DNA of 64,000 nucleotides. Origin: Pseudomonas lijiangensis. GTDB lineage: Bacteria; Pseudomonadota; Gammaproteobacteria; Pseudomonadales; Pseudomonadaceae. Shown one piece after another: positions 57,228-64,000 of the stretch. The position numbers and the translations under genes are program-made. The stretch spans positions 1,736,001-1,800,000 of the forward strand of contig NZ_CP076668.1 of assembly GCF_018968705.1 (NCBI RefSeq), written 5' to 3'. Every line of letters starts with the position of its first letter. Within the stretch, counting starts at the first letter, position 1. The notes under the pieces were generated by a model. It worked only from the letters and a program-made list of their open reading frames with translations, did no database searches and was not told the DNA's origin.

Positions 57228-58064
57228 TCAATCCTCCACAAACACTTTGACGCTTTCAGCCACATGCGATCTCACCCTATGTGTAAATCCCTGGGCATCG
57301 CTGACGCCTTGTTCGATGCTGCCGTCGGCACGCTGGATTGCGTAGGCGTGGTTAGCCATGGGGTCGCCGGTGGTTTCGTTGATGAGTTTGAACTTGGCGC
57401 TGAAGGGTGCCGAAAAGAAGGTATCGTCGATGATGGCGATAGGCGCAGGTAGAGGGATTCCCATCGCCGGGAATATTAAAGTGGGAGGCCAGCGATCTGC
57501 AATAAATGGGTGCGCGGTAGGTAGGGGGCTTTCAGTGATTGAGTTATTTTCCCTCACTTTTTCCAGTATCAGCGCTGATGGGATAAAGAACGTATTGGTG
57601 TAGTAATTTTTGTATCCCCATGAAGGAGCGATACGAACTTTGCAAGGGATCGATACTTGATCCTCAATCAATGTTCTTATTTCGTCGTACTCATCTAGGC
57701 TGCTTTCGCTACCGTTTGGATTGGAGTAGGAGAACGATACTTCTGAAATGAAGTCGCGGTTTAGTCTGCTTTGATCTTTGGCTTTTACTGAGCCTCTGGC
57801 TTTTATTTTAATAACATGATCCGCTGAAAAGTTTGTGTCGTGATCCAGAGAGCACATCAGTACCGGGTCTTGTTGGTTGCTATTTTCGTAATTGTTGAAG
57901 GAGCGCATCAGATCAATGCTTGAGGTAAAACTCACCGTGTAACGGCTATGGGGGCCTGTTTCAAAAGACAATAGCCTAAGTTCTGCGCGTGGGATGTTTG
58001 GCGTTTTTGCGCAGGCAGTACATAAGAGTGCGGCCAGGAAAATAAAATTTTGATATGTCTTCAT
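57228..58064 (-). CDS. Chimera: immunity lipoprotein fused to PAAR C-terminal tail
   Basis: 278 residues. The first 165 or so are a lipoprotein (signal NFIFLAALLCTACAK) clearly paralogous to the immunity gene just upstream: shared PNIPxAxLxLLSFExGP, YENSNQ, NFSADH, IPCKVRIA. From about 211 onward (DDTFFSAPFSAKFKLINETTGDPM...) it switches to the C-terminal tail of the PAAR gene at 59322-59819, matching it over about 55-68 residues. Nucleotide identity to that tail is visibly high. The ATG overlaps the upstream stop (ATGA), so it is translated in the operon. Likely born by deletion in a duplicated cassette; whether it still gives immunity is unknown. Confidence 0.8.
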   Translation of the reverse strand: MKTYQNFIFLAALLCTACAKTPNIPRAELRLLSFETGPHSRYTVSFTSSIDLMRSFNNYENSNQQDPVLMCSLDHDTNFSADHVIKIKARGSVKAKDQSRLNRDFISEVSFSYSNPNGSESSLDEYDEIRTLIEDQVSIPCKVRIAPSWGYKNYYTNTFFIPSALILEKVRENNSITESPLPTAHPFIADRWPPTLIFPAMGIPLPAPIAIIDDTFFSAPFSAKFKLINETTGDPMANHAYAIQRADGSIEQGVSDAQGFTHRVRSHVAESVKVFVED

Positions 58065-58576
58065 TTTCTTTGTATTTGCATCATGGGCGCGGATGGAATA
58101 AATAAGGTGTTGGTGTAGTAAGTTTTAAATCCGTAATAGGCAATGCGAATTTTGCAGGGAATTTTTGCCTGTTGAGCAAGGTGAGGCTTGAAGGCATCGT
58201 AATCATTGATGCTATGTTGGGTGCCATCCGGGTTGTTGTAGTAGAAAATAAGCTCGGCAAAAAAGTCCTGGTTTGGTTTGTTTTGACTTTTTGCCTTGAC
58301 CCGCCCTTCGGCTCTTATGTTTATAGAGTGGTCCGCCGAAAAGTTTTCGTCGCCGTCGAAGGAACAAGTCAATACGGGTGTTAGCTGATTACTGTTTTCG
58401 TAGTCCTTGAAAGCGGTTAATAATGCGACGTTTGAAGTGAAGTTGACAATGTAAAGATTATTTGGACCCTTTTCAAAAGACAAGAAGCCAAGGTCGGCTG
58501 GTGGGATGTTTGGTATTTTTGCACAGGCACTGCACAAGATGGCTATTAAAAATGCAAAGCTATGGTGCTTGTTCAT
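58061..58576 (-). CDS. Candidate immunity lipoprotein for the T6SS lipase
   Basis: 171 residues from ATG 58576, which overlaps the lipase stop (ATGA). The N-terminus SFAFLIAILCSACAK looks like a lipoprotein signal, though the lipobox position -3 is a Cys. The mature domain, PNIPPADLGFLSFEKGPNNLYIVNF to PCKIRIAYYGFKTYYTN, is of unknown fold. A periplasmic lipoprotein directly after a T6SS lipase is the usual place of its immunity protein (Tli by family knowledge). Protein identity to the chimera is high in the first 160 residues. Confidence 0.75.
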   Translation of the reverse strand: MNKHHSFAFLIAILCSACAKIPNIPPADLGFLSFEKGPNNLYIVNFTSNVALLTAFKDYENSNQLTPVLTCSFDGDENFSADHSINIRAEGRVKAKSQNKPNQDFFAELIFYYNNPDGTQHSINDYDAFKPHLAQQAKIPCKIRIAYYGFKTYYTNTLFIPSAPMMQIQRK

Positions 58577-59319
58577 TGGCCAAAAAATCCACGGATAGAC
58601 TCGATAATGAGATCGCACGCAGACTTTTCTCCCTGTACGGGCTCTATAAACAGCCGGTCCGCTGAAGCATGGTGGATATCAGCGGTTTTGTTCGTCGTTG
58701 GTCCCTTGGTTATGATCCAGCGCTCTCCAAATTCGGCAACGCTATCAGATGAATCTGGATTGCTCGAATTGGCCAGAACGTTAATCCAGGTTTCGGCAAC
58801 TGGCGACGGCGTAGAGTGATAGATATTTGAACCTAGCCATACCCAGAATCCTTCACCTACAGGGTCAAGTGTAACCAGGAATTTAACGGTGTAACATTCA
58901 TCCGAAAGTATTTTTGAAAGATGTGCTCCATTCCATCCCCCCAAGCTATGCCCGACGATATAAACCGGACATGATTTATTGGGTATATTGTCAATGAAGT
59001 GCTTTTGAATATCGCCGGAACCCTTTGCGGTGTTATAACTTCTTGACTCGATGGTGCACTTGGGAATCAAGGTTCCATGTTTTTCAAGCCTACTAATGAA
59101 TATGGCTTTGGCATCATCAACGTTACGATTCGCCCCCTGAAAATAATACGACTCCTGATCCGCAGCCCCCCCAATAAAAAACACCACCGCCTTCTTCTCT
59201 GCCACCGGCACTGTTTTAACCACGGCATCATTAACCGCCGTCAACGTATGCGTCGTCGCCACACACGCTCTCTTCCCGTTTGAAAGCACAATCTCTTCTG
59301 CTTGTTGTTCTGCGGCCAT
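58573..59319 (-). CDS. Type VI secretion lipase effector (alpha/beta hydrolase)
   Basis: 248 residues. The nucleophile elbow is GHSLGG (Ser125), followed by FLVTLDPVG (Asp152) and a C-terminal DIHHASADRLF (His216 or 217), giving a full Ser-Asp-His triad. The strand AVVFFIGGAADQESYYFQG fits the oxyanion region. There is no signal peptide, as for T6SS cargo. It starts right after the PAAR stop and overlaps the immunity gene by four bases. The arrangement marks a Tle-type phospholipase effector delivered by the PAAR spike (inference from context and fold). Substrate class not assignable by eye. Confidence 0.82.
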   Translation of the reverse strand: MAAEQQAEEIVLSNGKRACVATTHTLTAVNDAVVKTVPVAEKKAVVFFIGGAADQESYYFQGANRNVDDAKAIFISRLEKHGTLIPKCTIESRSYNTAKGSGDIQKHFIDNIPNKSCPVYIVGHSLGGWNGAHLSKILSDECYTVKFLVTLDPVGEGFWVWLGSNIYHSTPSPVAETWINVLANSSNPDSSDSVAEFGERWIITKGPTTNKTADIHHASADRLFIEPVQGEKSACDLIIESIRGFFGQ

Positions 59320-59321
59320 TC

Positions 59322-59819
59322 TCAATTTTCCACAAACAGTTTGATGCTTTCAGCCAGGTGCGAACTCACCACATGGGTAAAGCCCTGTGCATCGCTGACG
59401 CCTTCTTCGATGCTGCCATCGGCGCGCTGGATGGCGTAGCCGTGGTTGGCCATGGGTTCGCCGGTGGTTTCGTTGATGAGTTTGAGCTTGTCGCTGAAGT
59501 GCACGGGCATCGGCATCAGGCCGCTGAAGGGGGCCGGGACGAAGGTGTCGCCGATGATGACGGTGCCCGAGCCGCCAATGATGATGTTGCCGTGTGCGCC
59601 GGTGCTGTCGATGGTCGCAGCGTTGAGGCCGTTGATGAAGACGGTTGAGCTGACGCCTCCGGTGATGGGGCTGCCGCAGGCGGATTTGTCAGTCATGCGG
59701 GCGGCGGGCAGGCCGTCGAAGTTTACATCGGGGGAGCCGCTGGCGATCGGGTTGGTGCCGTGCCCTGGCAGTGGGCAACTGGTGGGGTCGCCAAGGCGGG
59801 CAGCAGGTTTGCCACTCAT
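59322..59819 (-). CDS. PAAR spike-tip protein with effector-linking C-terminal tail
   Basis: 165 residues. The PAAR domain covers roughly 1-100: KPAARLGDPTSCPLPGHGTNPIASGSPDVNFDGLPAARMTDKSACG and SSTVFINGLNAATIDSTGAHGNIIIGGSGTVIIG show the metal-binding His/Cys pattern of the VgrG-capping cone. Residues 111-165 (KLKLINETTGEPMANHGYAI...) are a transthyretin-like tail that also ends the chimera at 57228. It sharpens the VgrG spike and carries the lipase. No VgrG or T6SS structural genes are in the window, so this is an orphan cassette. Confidence 0.87.
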   Translation of the reverse strand: MSGKPAARLGDPTSCPLPGHGTNPIASGSPDVNFDGLPAARMTDKSACGSPITGGVSSTVFINGLNAATIDSTGAHGNIIIGGSGTVIIGDTFVPAPFSGLMPMPVHFSDKLKLINETTGEPMANHGYAIQRADGSIEEGVSDAQGFTHVVSSHLAESIKLFVEN

Positions 59820-60052
59820 TTGAAGGTCCGTTTCAAAATGTCAGAGGGGAAAGGATTTGGCTGCCCGCGTGTACCTGCGGGTTGTGCCAAGGGTTGCGAT
59901 ACTAAAGGCACGACAGATGATCGGCAATCGCTCGAGGTTGTATCGGGCTTTGGTCCGAGCAGAAACATTTTGTTAAAGGGCCTCAAGCTCTGTGTACAAC
60001 TGTCGATACAGACCTGATACAAATACAAACATTTTGTGTTCAAGGATTTGCA
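59820..60052. other. Divergent promoter region, PAAR / coiled-coil gene
   Basis: 233 bases between divergent starts. It includes a CTGTGTACAA palindrome (59990-59999) like the GntR-site consensus seen at the uraH locus, and an AAGGAT ribosome site for the plus-strand gene. Confidence 0.5.
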
Positions 60053-60535
60053 ATGATCGCCATCGGTTCGCAGCCTCTCAACAATAACTCGTTGTCCATG
60101 CTGGACGTGACGTCGAAAAAAGCAGTTGATGAGGCGGTAGAAGCAGCGACAACCACGACCGAACCCACCAAGCCTGCTGAGGGTGTAACAGTGTCGTTGT
60201 CGGGTCTGGGCCTCCAGAAGGCCGCCCAGGAAAAAGCCAATCCTAATCAGGATATTGAATCCAGCGGTTTGCCTGACAGTGCGCAGCGTATTCTGAAGAT
60301 GATTCGTGAGCTGAAGCAGAAGATCGCCGAGAAGCAGCAAGAGTTGCAGGCGCTGATGGCTGATCAGAGTATGGACCCGGAGACCAAGCAATCCCGTGTT
60401 GGCGTATTGCAGTCGACAATAGCTACTCTTACGGCCAGCCTGATGACTGCCAGCAACTCGCTGGACAAGCTTTCCAAGAACGGAACCCTGACTTCCGAGC
60501 AGGGGCAGCAAGCTGCTCAACTGGCCATGAAGTAA
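60053..60535 (+). CDS. Coiled-coil protein of unknown function (160 aa)
   Basis: 160 residues with AAGGAT eight bases... upstream context of ATG 60053 (spacing about five to eight). A low-complexity Thr/Glu/Lys stretch (about 20-45) is followed by a long helical coiled coil (RILKMIRELKQKIAEKQQELQALMADQ) and a further helix with LQSTIATLTASLMTASNSLDKL. No signal peptide. I do not recognise a family. It is divergent from the PAAR gene, so a T6SS-related role is possible but not shown. Confidence 0.6.
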   Translation: MIAIGSQPLNNNSLSMLDVTSKKAVDEAVEAATTTTEPTKPAEGVTVSLSGLGLQKAAQEKANPNQDIESSGLPDSAQRILKMIRELKQKIAEKQQELQALMADQSMDPETKQSRVGVLQSTIATLTASLMTASNSLDKLSKNGTLTSEQGQQAAQLAMK

Positions 60536-60547
60536 CGGCTGTAAAAC

Positions 60548-60582
60548 GCCGGGTGTCATTGCTTCAGACGATGATGCCCGGC
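60548..60582 (+). terminator. Possible terminator after the coiled-coil gene
   Basis: GCCGGGTGTCAT (60548-60559) pairs with ATGATGCCCGGC (60571-60582), 12 bp with G-U pairs and an 11-base loop. It lacks a clear T-run. Confidence 0.45.
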
Positions 60583-60605
60583 GTGTATTGGCCGCTGTCT
60601 ATGGC

Positions 60606-61103
60606 TTACAGCGCGCTGTTTCTTCCCGCCAGCCATGCTCTCACATCGAACGAAGGACACGCCTTGATGAACTCGTCTGGCGTGATCTTGCCGTCACCGT
60701 TGCGGTCCGGCGACAGGTCGCGGTGGCCGAGGATGCGCGCAGTCGGGTAGCGGCCCTTGAGTTGCTGTAACAGGGTTTCGAGGGTCGCGAACTGTGCGGC
60801 AGTGAAGTTGTTTTCCGGTTTGTTGCTGGCGTCTACGCCACCGGCCAGGCAGATGCCGATGGAGTTGAGGTTGTGGCCTTTTACATGGGCGCCGATGGTG
60901 CTTTCCGGGCGTCCTGTTTCCAGTTCGCCATTGCGGCGGATGACGTAGTGATAGCCCACGGTGTCGAAGCCGCGCTGGATATGCCATTGGGTGATTTCAC
61001 GCACGCCGATGTCGGCCGTGGCGCGGGTGGCGGAGCAGTGGACGACGATGAGGTCGGTGCTGGTCCGATCCTTGAGTGTGTAGGGGGTTGAGGTCTGGTT
61101 CAT
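60606..61103 (-). CDS. N-acetylmuramoyl-L-alanine amidase (T7-lysozyme/PGRP fold)
   Basis: 165 residues from ATG 61103, which has AAGGA nine bases before it (ATGs at 61112 and 61127 are alternatives). VVHCSATRATADIGVREITQWHIQRGFDTVGYHYVIRRNGE and ILGHRDLSPDRNGDGKITP hold the zinc ligands of amidase_2: His in VVHCSA, His in the later GHRDLSPD segment, with Tyr in GYHYVI. It cuts the sugar-to-peptide bond in murein. There is no signal peptide, so it may be phage-derived or need another route out; its role here is not clear. Confidence 0.87.
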   Translation of the reverse strand: MNQTSTPYTLKDRTSTDLIVVHCSATRATADIGVREITQWHIQRGFDTVGYHYVIRRNGELETGRPESTIGAHVKGHNLNSIGICLAGGVDASNKPENNFTAAQFATLETLLQQLKGRYPTARILGHRDLSPDRNGDGKITPDEFIKACPSFDVRAWLAGRNSAL

Positions 61104-61167
61104 GTACTGCATTCCTTGCAAGGTCATTGGAGCCTTGTAAGGAATACGAGAGCGGCATGTGTCTCAA

Positions 61168-61193
61168 GTCAGCCGCTGTGTACAGCGGCTGAC
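61168..61193. terminator. Strong hairpin between the AcpA-type gene and the amidase
   Basis: GTCAGCCGCTG (61168-61178), TGTA loop, CAGCGGCTGAC (61183-61193): a perfect 11-bp stem. It follows the AcpA-type stop on the minus strand, but the T-run (CTTTTTC) lies on the plus-strand side. Confidence 0.55.
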
Positions 61194-61208
61194 AGGCTTT
61201 TCAGTCAT

Positions 61209-62891
61209 TCAGGTAGGAAATTGCAGCGCATTGGTCAGGTCGCCCATGGGTGTCTGGCCGCGGGCACGCATGGCGTCGTCGCGACGCTTGAGGCCATCGA
61301 GTGTTTCCAGGCCATGAACCCGTGTAATCAGGCGCAGGATCGAGGCTGTGTCATAGACGGTATGGTCCACCGTGCCTTTGCGGGCGAAGGGTGAGACGAC
61401 CAGTGCCGGAATGCGTGTGCCGGGGCCGAAGCGGTCGCCCTTGGGCGGCGCGACGTGGTCCCACCAGCCGCCGTTCTCGTCCACGGTGATGACGATCACC
61501 ATGTTTTCCCATTGCGGGCTGTTGCGCAGCACTTTGATGACCCGGTCGATATGCCGGTCGCCCGATGCGACGTCGGCGTAACCGGCGTGCATGTTCAGGT
61601 TGCCCTGAGGCTTGTAGAAGGTTACGGCAGGCAGCTTGCCGGCTTCGGCGTCGGCCAGGAATCTGTTGGTGCTCGATTCGTCACCCAGGCCACCATCGCG
61701 CAGGCGTTTCTTGCGCTCGACCGGGTTGTCCGGGCCTTGCTGTTTGAAGTAGTTGAACGGCTGGTGGTGGTACTGGAAGTTGGGAATTTTCGGGATGCCG
61801 GTGGAGTCCTTGAACTCGTCCAGCGTCACTTGCCAGGCGCCTGCGTACCAGGCCCATTCGACGCCTTTCTTCGACAGCTTGTCGCCGATGTGTTCGTGTC
61901 TCTGGGGCACCAGCACGTTGGCCAGATCCGGTTTGGAGTAGTCCGGGTTCTGCGGGTCGCGCAGCCAGGTCGGCCAGTAGGGCGGGGCCAGGGTGTTGAC
62001 GGCATAGCCGTCTGGCGTAATGGCGCTTGGGCCGAACTGTGGCGGACCTTCCATGGCGCTGGTCGGGGATTTGTCCAGTGGCTTGAGGCGCGGGTCCAGC
62101 GGGTCGTCGCTTTGCAGCGTGGCGATCTGGGCCTTGGCGGCAGAGTTGGCGGCGTCCGGGTAGAAGGGCGCGGTAGCGGAAATCAGGTACTGGTGGTTGA
62201 GGAACGATCCGCCGAAAGCGCCCTGGAAGAAGTTGTCACACAGCACGAACTCCCTGGCGACGTCCCACAGGCGCAACGAGTACTGACTTTGCGGGTAAGT
62301 GCCCATGGTCAGCCCGCCCGCATCGGCCCAGGCCACGAAGCGGTCGTTCTTGCCTTCGTTGATCTGCATCTGGTTTTGATAGAACACGTGCCACAGGTCC
62401 CGAGTGACCAGGCTCAGGGGCAGGTCTTCGCCATTGGGGCCTTTGAGCGGGAAGGGCGCGTTGGGCAGGTTTTCCTGATATTGCACGCCAGCGGGGTAGG
62501 TGACGCCATCCACCGTCTGCGGCCCGAGTTGCAGGACGCCGCCCCAGGCGGGCGGCAGGGTCTTGAGCAGGGTGCCGTCGCGGTCGCGCTGCTGGTAGTC
62601 GGCAGGCTTGAGGGCCGACAGCGGTTTTTCGACGCCGGGGAAGTCGCCGAACAGGTTATTGAAGCTGCGGTTCTCGGCGTAGATGACGACCACGGTCTTG
62701 ATGTGGTGCTTGAGTGCCTTGTCCAGCTCGGCACCGGTCAGGTGTTTTTCAGCGCGGGCAGGTGGTTTTTCTTGGGTATGGGCGTTGGCGTATCCGCCGA
62801 GTGTGACGCCTGCGCCCAATGCCGCCATGCCTCCCAGAAAACGGCGACGGCCGGGGTTGGTGTGTGAGTCGTCGTCTGGTCTGTCGCTCAT
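61209..62891 (-). CDS. AcpA/phospholipase C-type phosphoesterase, Tat-exported
   Basis: 560 residues. The Tat signal GRRRFLGGMAALGAG is followed by a 20-25 residue lead to mature Ala/Lys-rich sequence. YAENRSFNNLFGDFPG carries the catalytic Asn and phosphate-binding residues of the AcpA/PLC superfamily; ITVDENGGWWDHVAPPKGDRFGPGTRIPALVVSPFAR holds the metal site (Asp, Glu, His). It hydrolyses phosphomonoesters or phospholipids in the periplasm; AcpA-like acid phosphatase versus phospholipase C cannot be decided from sequence. Confidence 0.88.
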   Translation of the reverse strand: MSDRPDDDSHTNPGRRRFLGGMAALGAGVTLGGYANAHTQEKPPARAEKHLTGAELDKALKHHIKTVVVIYAENRSFNNLFGDFPGVEKPLSALKPADYQQRDRDGTLLKTLPPAWGGVLQLGPQTVDGVTYPAGVQYQENLPNAPFPLKGPNGEDLPLSLVTRDLWHVFYQNQMQINEGKNDRFVAWADAGGLTMGTYPQSQYSLRLWDVAREFVLCDNFFQGAFGGSFLNHQYLISATAPFYPDAANSAAKAQIATLQSDDPLDPRLKPLDKSPTSAMEGPPQFGPSAITPDGYAVNTLAPPYWPTWLRDPQNPDYSKPDLANVLVPQRHEHIGDKLSKKGVEWAWYAGAWQVTLDEFKDSTGIPKIPNFQYHHQPFNYFKQQGPDNPVERKKRLRDGGLGDESSTNRFLADAEAGKLPAVTFYKPQGNLNMHAGYADVASGDRHIDRVIKVLRNSPQWENMVIVITVDENGGWWDHVAPPKGDRFGPGTRIPALVVSPFARKGTVDHTVYDTASILRLITRVHGLETLDGLKRRDDAMRARGQTPMGDLTNALQFPT

Positions 62892-63001
62892 GCGGATTAC
62901 CTGCTCGCTTTAATTGTTACCAAAGATTTCCGTGGAGCGTATCGAGGCTTTATGACGATATTGCTACAGAAATCAGTGGCGAGCGCAGGGACGACGATTT
63001 T

Positions 63002-63754
63002 TCATGGAGCGGGGGCAGTGGCGTAGCGATCGATGATCCGCTGGATCTCTCCCGAGGCCTTCATGCGCGCCAGAGTGCTGAGGATTTCCTGAGCGGGGAT
63101 GTTGGGGTCATTGCGCACGATGCAGCCGGTTTCCTGCTCGCTGATCATTGAAACGGCTTCCAGGCGTTTGTGATCGGGCAGGCCGCTGTTGATCCAGTCC
63201 ATGACCAGTTGGCTGGCGATTGCGTAGTGATAGCGGCCTGCGATGAGTTTGAGCAGCGCATGCTCCTGGCTGCGTGCGTCTTCGCGCACCAGTTTGTGGT
63301 TGGCGAACAGATGCTCCATGGTCGGGTAGTTGTAACCCAGCACAGTGCCAATGGTTTCGTGGTCGAACTGGTCGGGGTAAGGGCCGGCAGCGGTTTCGGC
63401 CGAGGCGATCAGCAGGTCACGCTGATACATGAACGGCAGGCTCCACAGGTAATCCCCCGACAGCTCCGGCACCCAGGCCTTGGCGGTGTAGCAGCGCACA
63501 TCCACTTCGCCGTGCTCCAGTGCCGGCTGAACGCGCAGGCGCGGCAGCACGTGGTATTCGGCGGTTCGCCCTAACTGATGCGTCAGGCTCTGCATGATGT
63601 CGAACAGGATGCCGGCAGTGGGCTGGTGGTTCTCGATACGGATCAAAGGCATCGACCAGCTTTCGGCCACGGAAAAGCGCAGCGGCGGTTCGGCGGCGCT
63701 GATCAGGGGGCTGAACAGGAGTGAAATGCACAACAGAATCGGGTTTCGACGCAT
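63002..63754 (-). CDS. Periplasmic solute-binding protein (amino-acid-type, SBP_bac_3 fold)
   Basis: 250 residues from ATG 63754 (GAGG upstream); the frame to 63802 adds 16 residues. A Sec signal LCISLLFSPLISAAE precedes PLRFSVAESWSMPLIRIENHQPTAGILFDIMQSL, the first strand of the periplasmic binding fold, and ALEHGEVDVRCYTAKAW and IGTVLGYNYP follow in normal order. No permease or ATPase gene follows in the window, so it may act alone as a sensor or with an unlinked transporter. Confidence 0.82.
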   Translation of the reverse strand: MRRNPILLCISLLFSPLISAAEPPLRFSVAESWSMPLIRIENHQPTAGILFDIMQSLTHQLGRTAEYHVLPRLRVQPALEHGEVDVRCYTAKAWVPELSGDYLWSLPFMYQRDLLIASAETAAGPYPDQFDHETIGTVLGYNYPTMEHLFANHKLVREDARSQEHALLKLIAGRYHYAIASQLVMDWINSGLPDHKRLEAVSMISEQETGCIVRNDPNIPAQEILSTLARMKASGEIQRIIDRYATAPAP

Positions 63755-64000
63755 GGGGGCCTCAGCCACAAGCCGCACGATGCGGCTTTTGAAAGACCGC
63801 ATACAGAGTACCCTTGCACTTCATTCGTTCAGCTCGTGGTTGTGCATCCGCTCGTGAAATCCATGGCTATCCTGACGGGCTCCGAGGAAATGTAGCCGCG
63901 TTTTGCGGATAACGCTGCCTATCCTTTCTCCATGTCCTGGAGCCCGGTCTGAACCTTAACCCAACGCCTTGACCCGCATCGTTCTCCTGAGCATCGGTAG

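Noticed and set aside
61168..61193. Operator matching CTGTGTACAR
   Set aside because: The TGTGTACA core here is the loop of a perfect 11-bp hairpin between genes, better explained as a terminator.

Overview
The window reads as chromosomal DNA of a Pseudomonas, probably of the P. syringae group or a close relative. This rests on high-GC coding with typical Pseudomonas protein types, dense short palindromic repeats built on GTRGGAGCGAATTCATTCGCGAA-type arms (written here only in part), the smc-zipA-ligA block, and an Rsm-type regulatory RNA. The species is an inference; no 16S or marker gene lies here.

Layout. 1-13586: three tandem, same-strand members of a giant toxin-like protein family (the first cut by the window edge), each ending in a zinc-metalloprotease-like motif, with a small flavin reductase between two of them. 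13596-21000: acyl-CoA dehydrogenase plus 3-hydroxyisobutyryl-CoA hydrolase, an MFS/HlyD drug-efflux pair, a CorA/ZntB transporter and an aldo/keto reductase. 21072-26169: a Cache chemoreceptor, a candidate Gac/Rsm-type sRNA, a TetR regulator, ACC deaminase with its divergent Lrp-type regulator, and an unknown protein. 26397-29746: a DUF808 membrane protein, two phosphatases and a Tsx-like porin.

30149-44324 is a nearly complete purine-salvage and degradation locus. Guanine deaminase and xanthine dehydrogenase (xdhABC) make urate. PuuD, UraH and UraD carry urate to allantoin. PuuE, allantoicase and ureidoglycolate lyase carry allantoin to glyoxylate and urea. Two GntR regulators sit at the two divergent promoters, and short palindromes there look like their operators. 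A halovibrin-like lipoprotein is embedded in the locus.

44329-52766 holds housekeeping genes (smc, zipA, ligA) and a zinc metallopeptidase, followed by the 4.5S SRP RNA gene (ffs) with visible promoter and terminator. Directly downstream of ffs lies an AT-rich, clearly foreign gene for a TIR/SEFIR-NACHT-pentapeptide protein, a probable stand-alone antiphage NLR-like system. Next to it is an orphan type VI secretion cassette: PAAR, a GHSLGG lipase effector and an immunity lipoprotein. A fourth gene in the cassette is a chimera of a second immunity lipoprotein and a PAAR tail. The window ends with a coiled-coil protein, an amidase, an AcpA-type phosphoesterase and a periplasmic solute-binding protein.

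Most likely to reward follow-up: the NACHT gene behind ffs, the immunity/PAAR chimera, the giant metalloprotease-like paralogues, and the multi-GGA sRNA beside the chemoreceptor gene.
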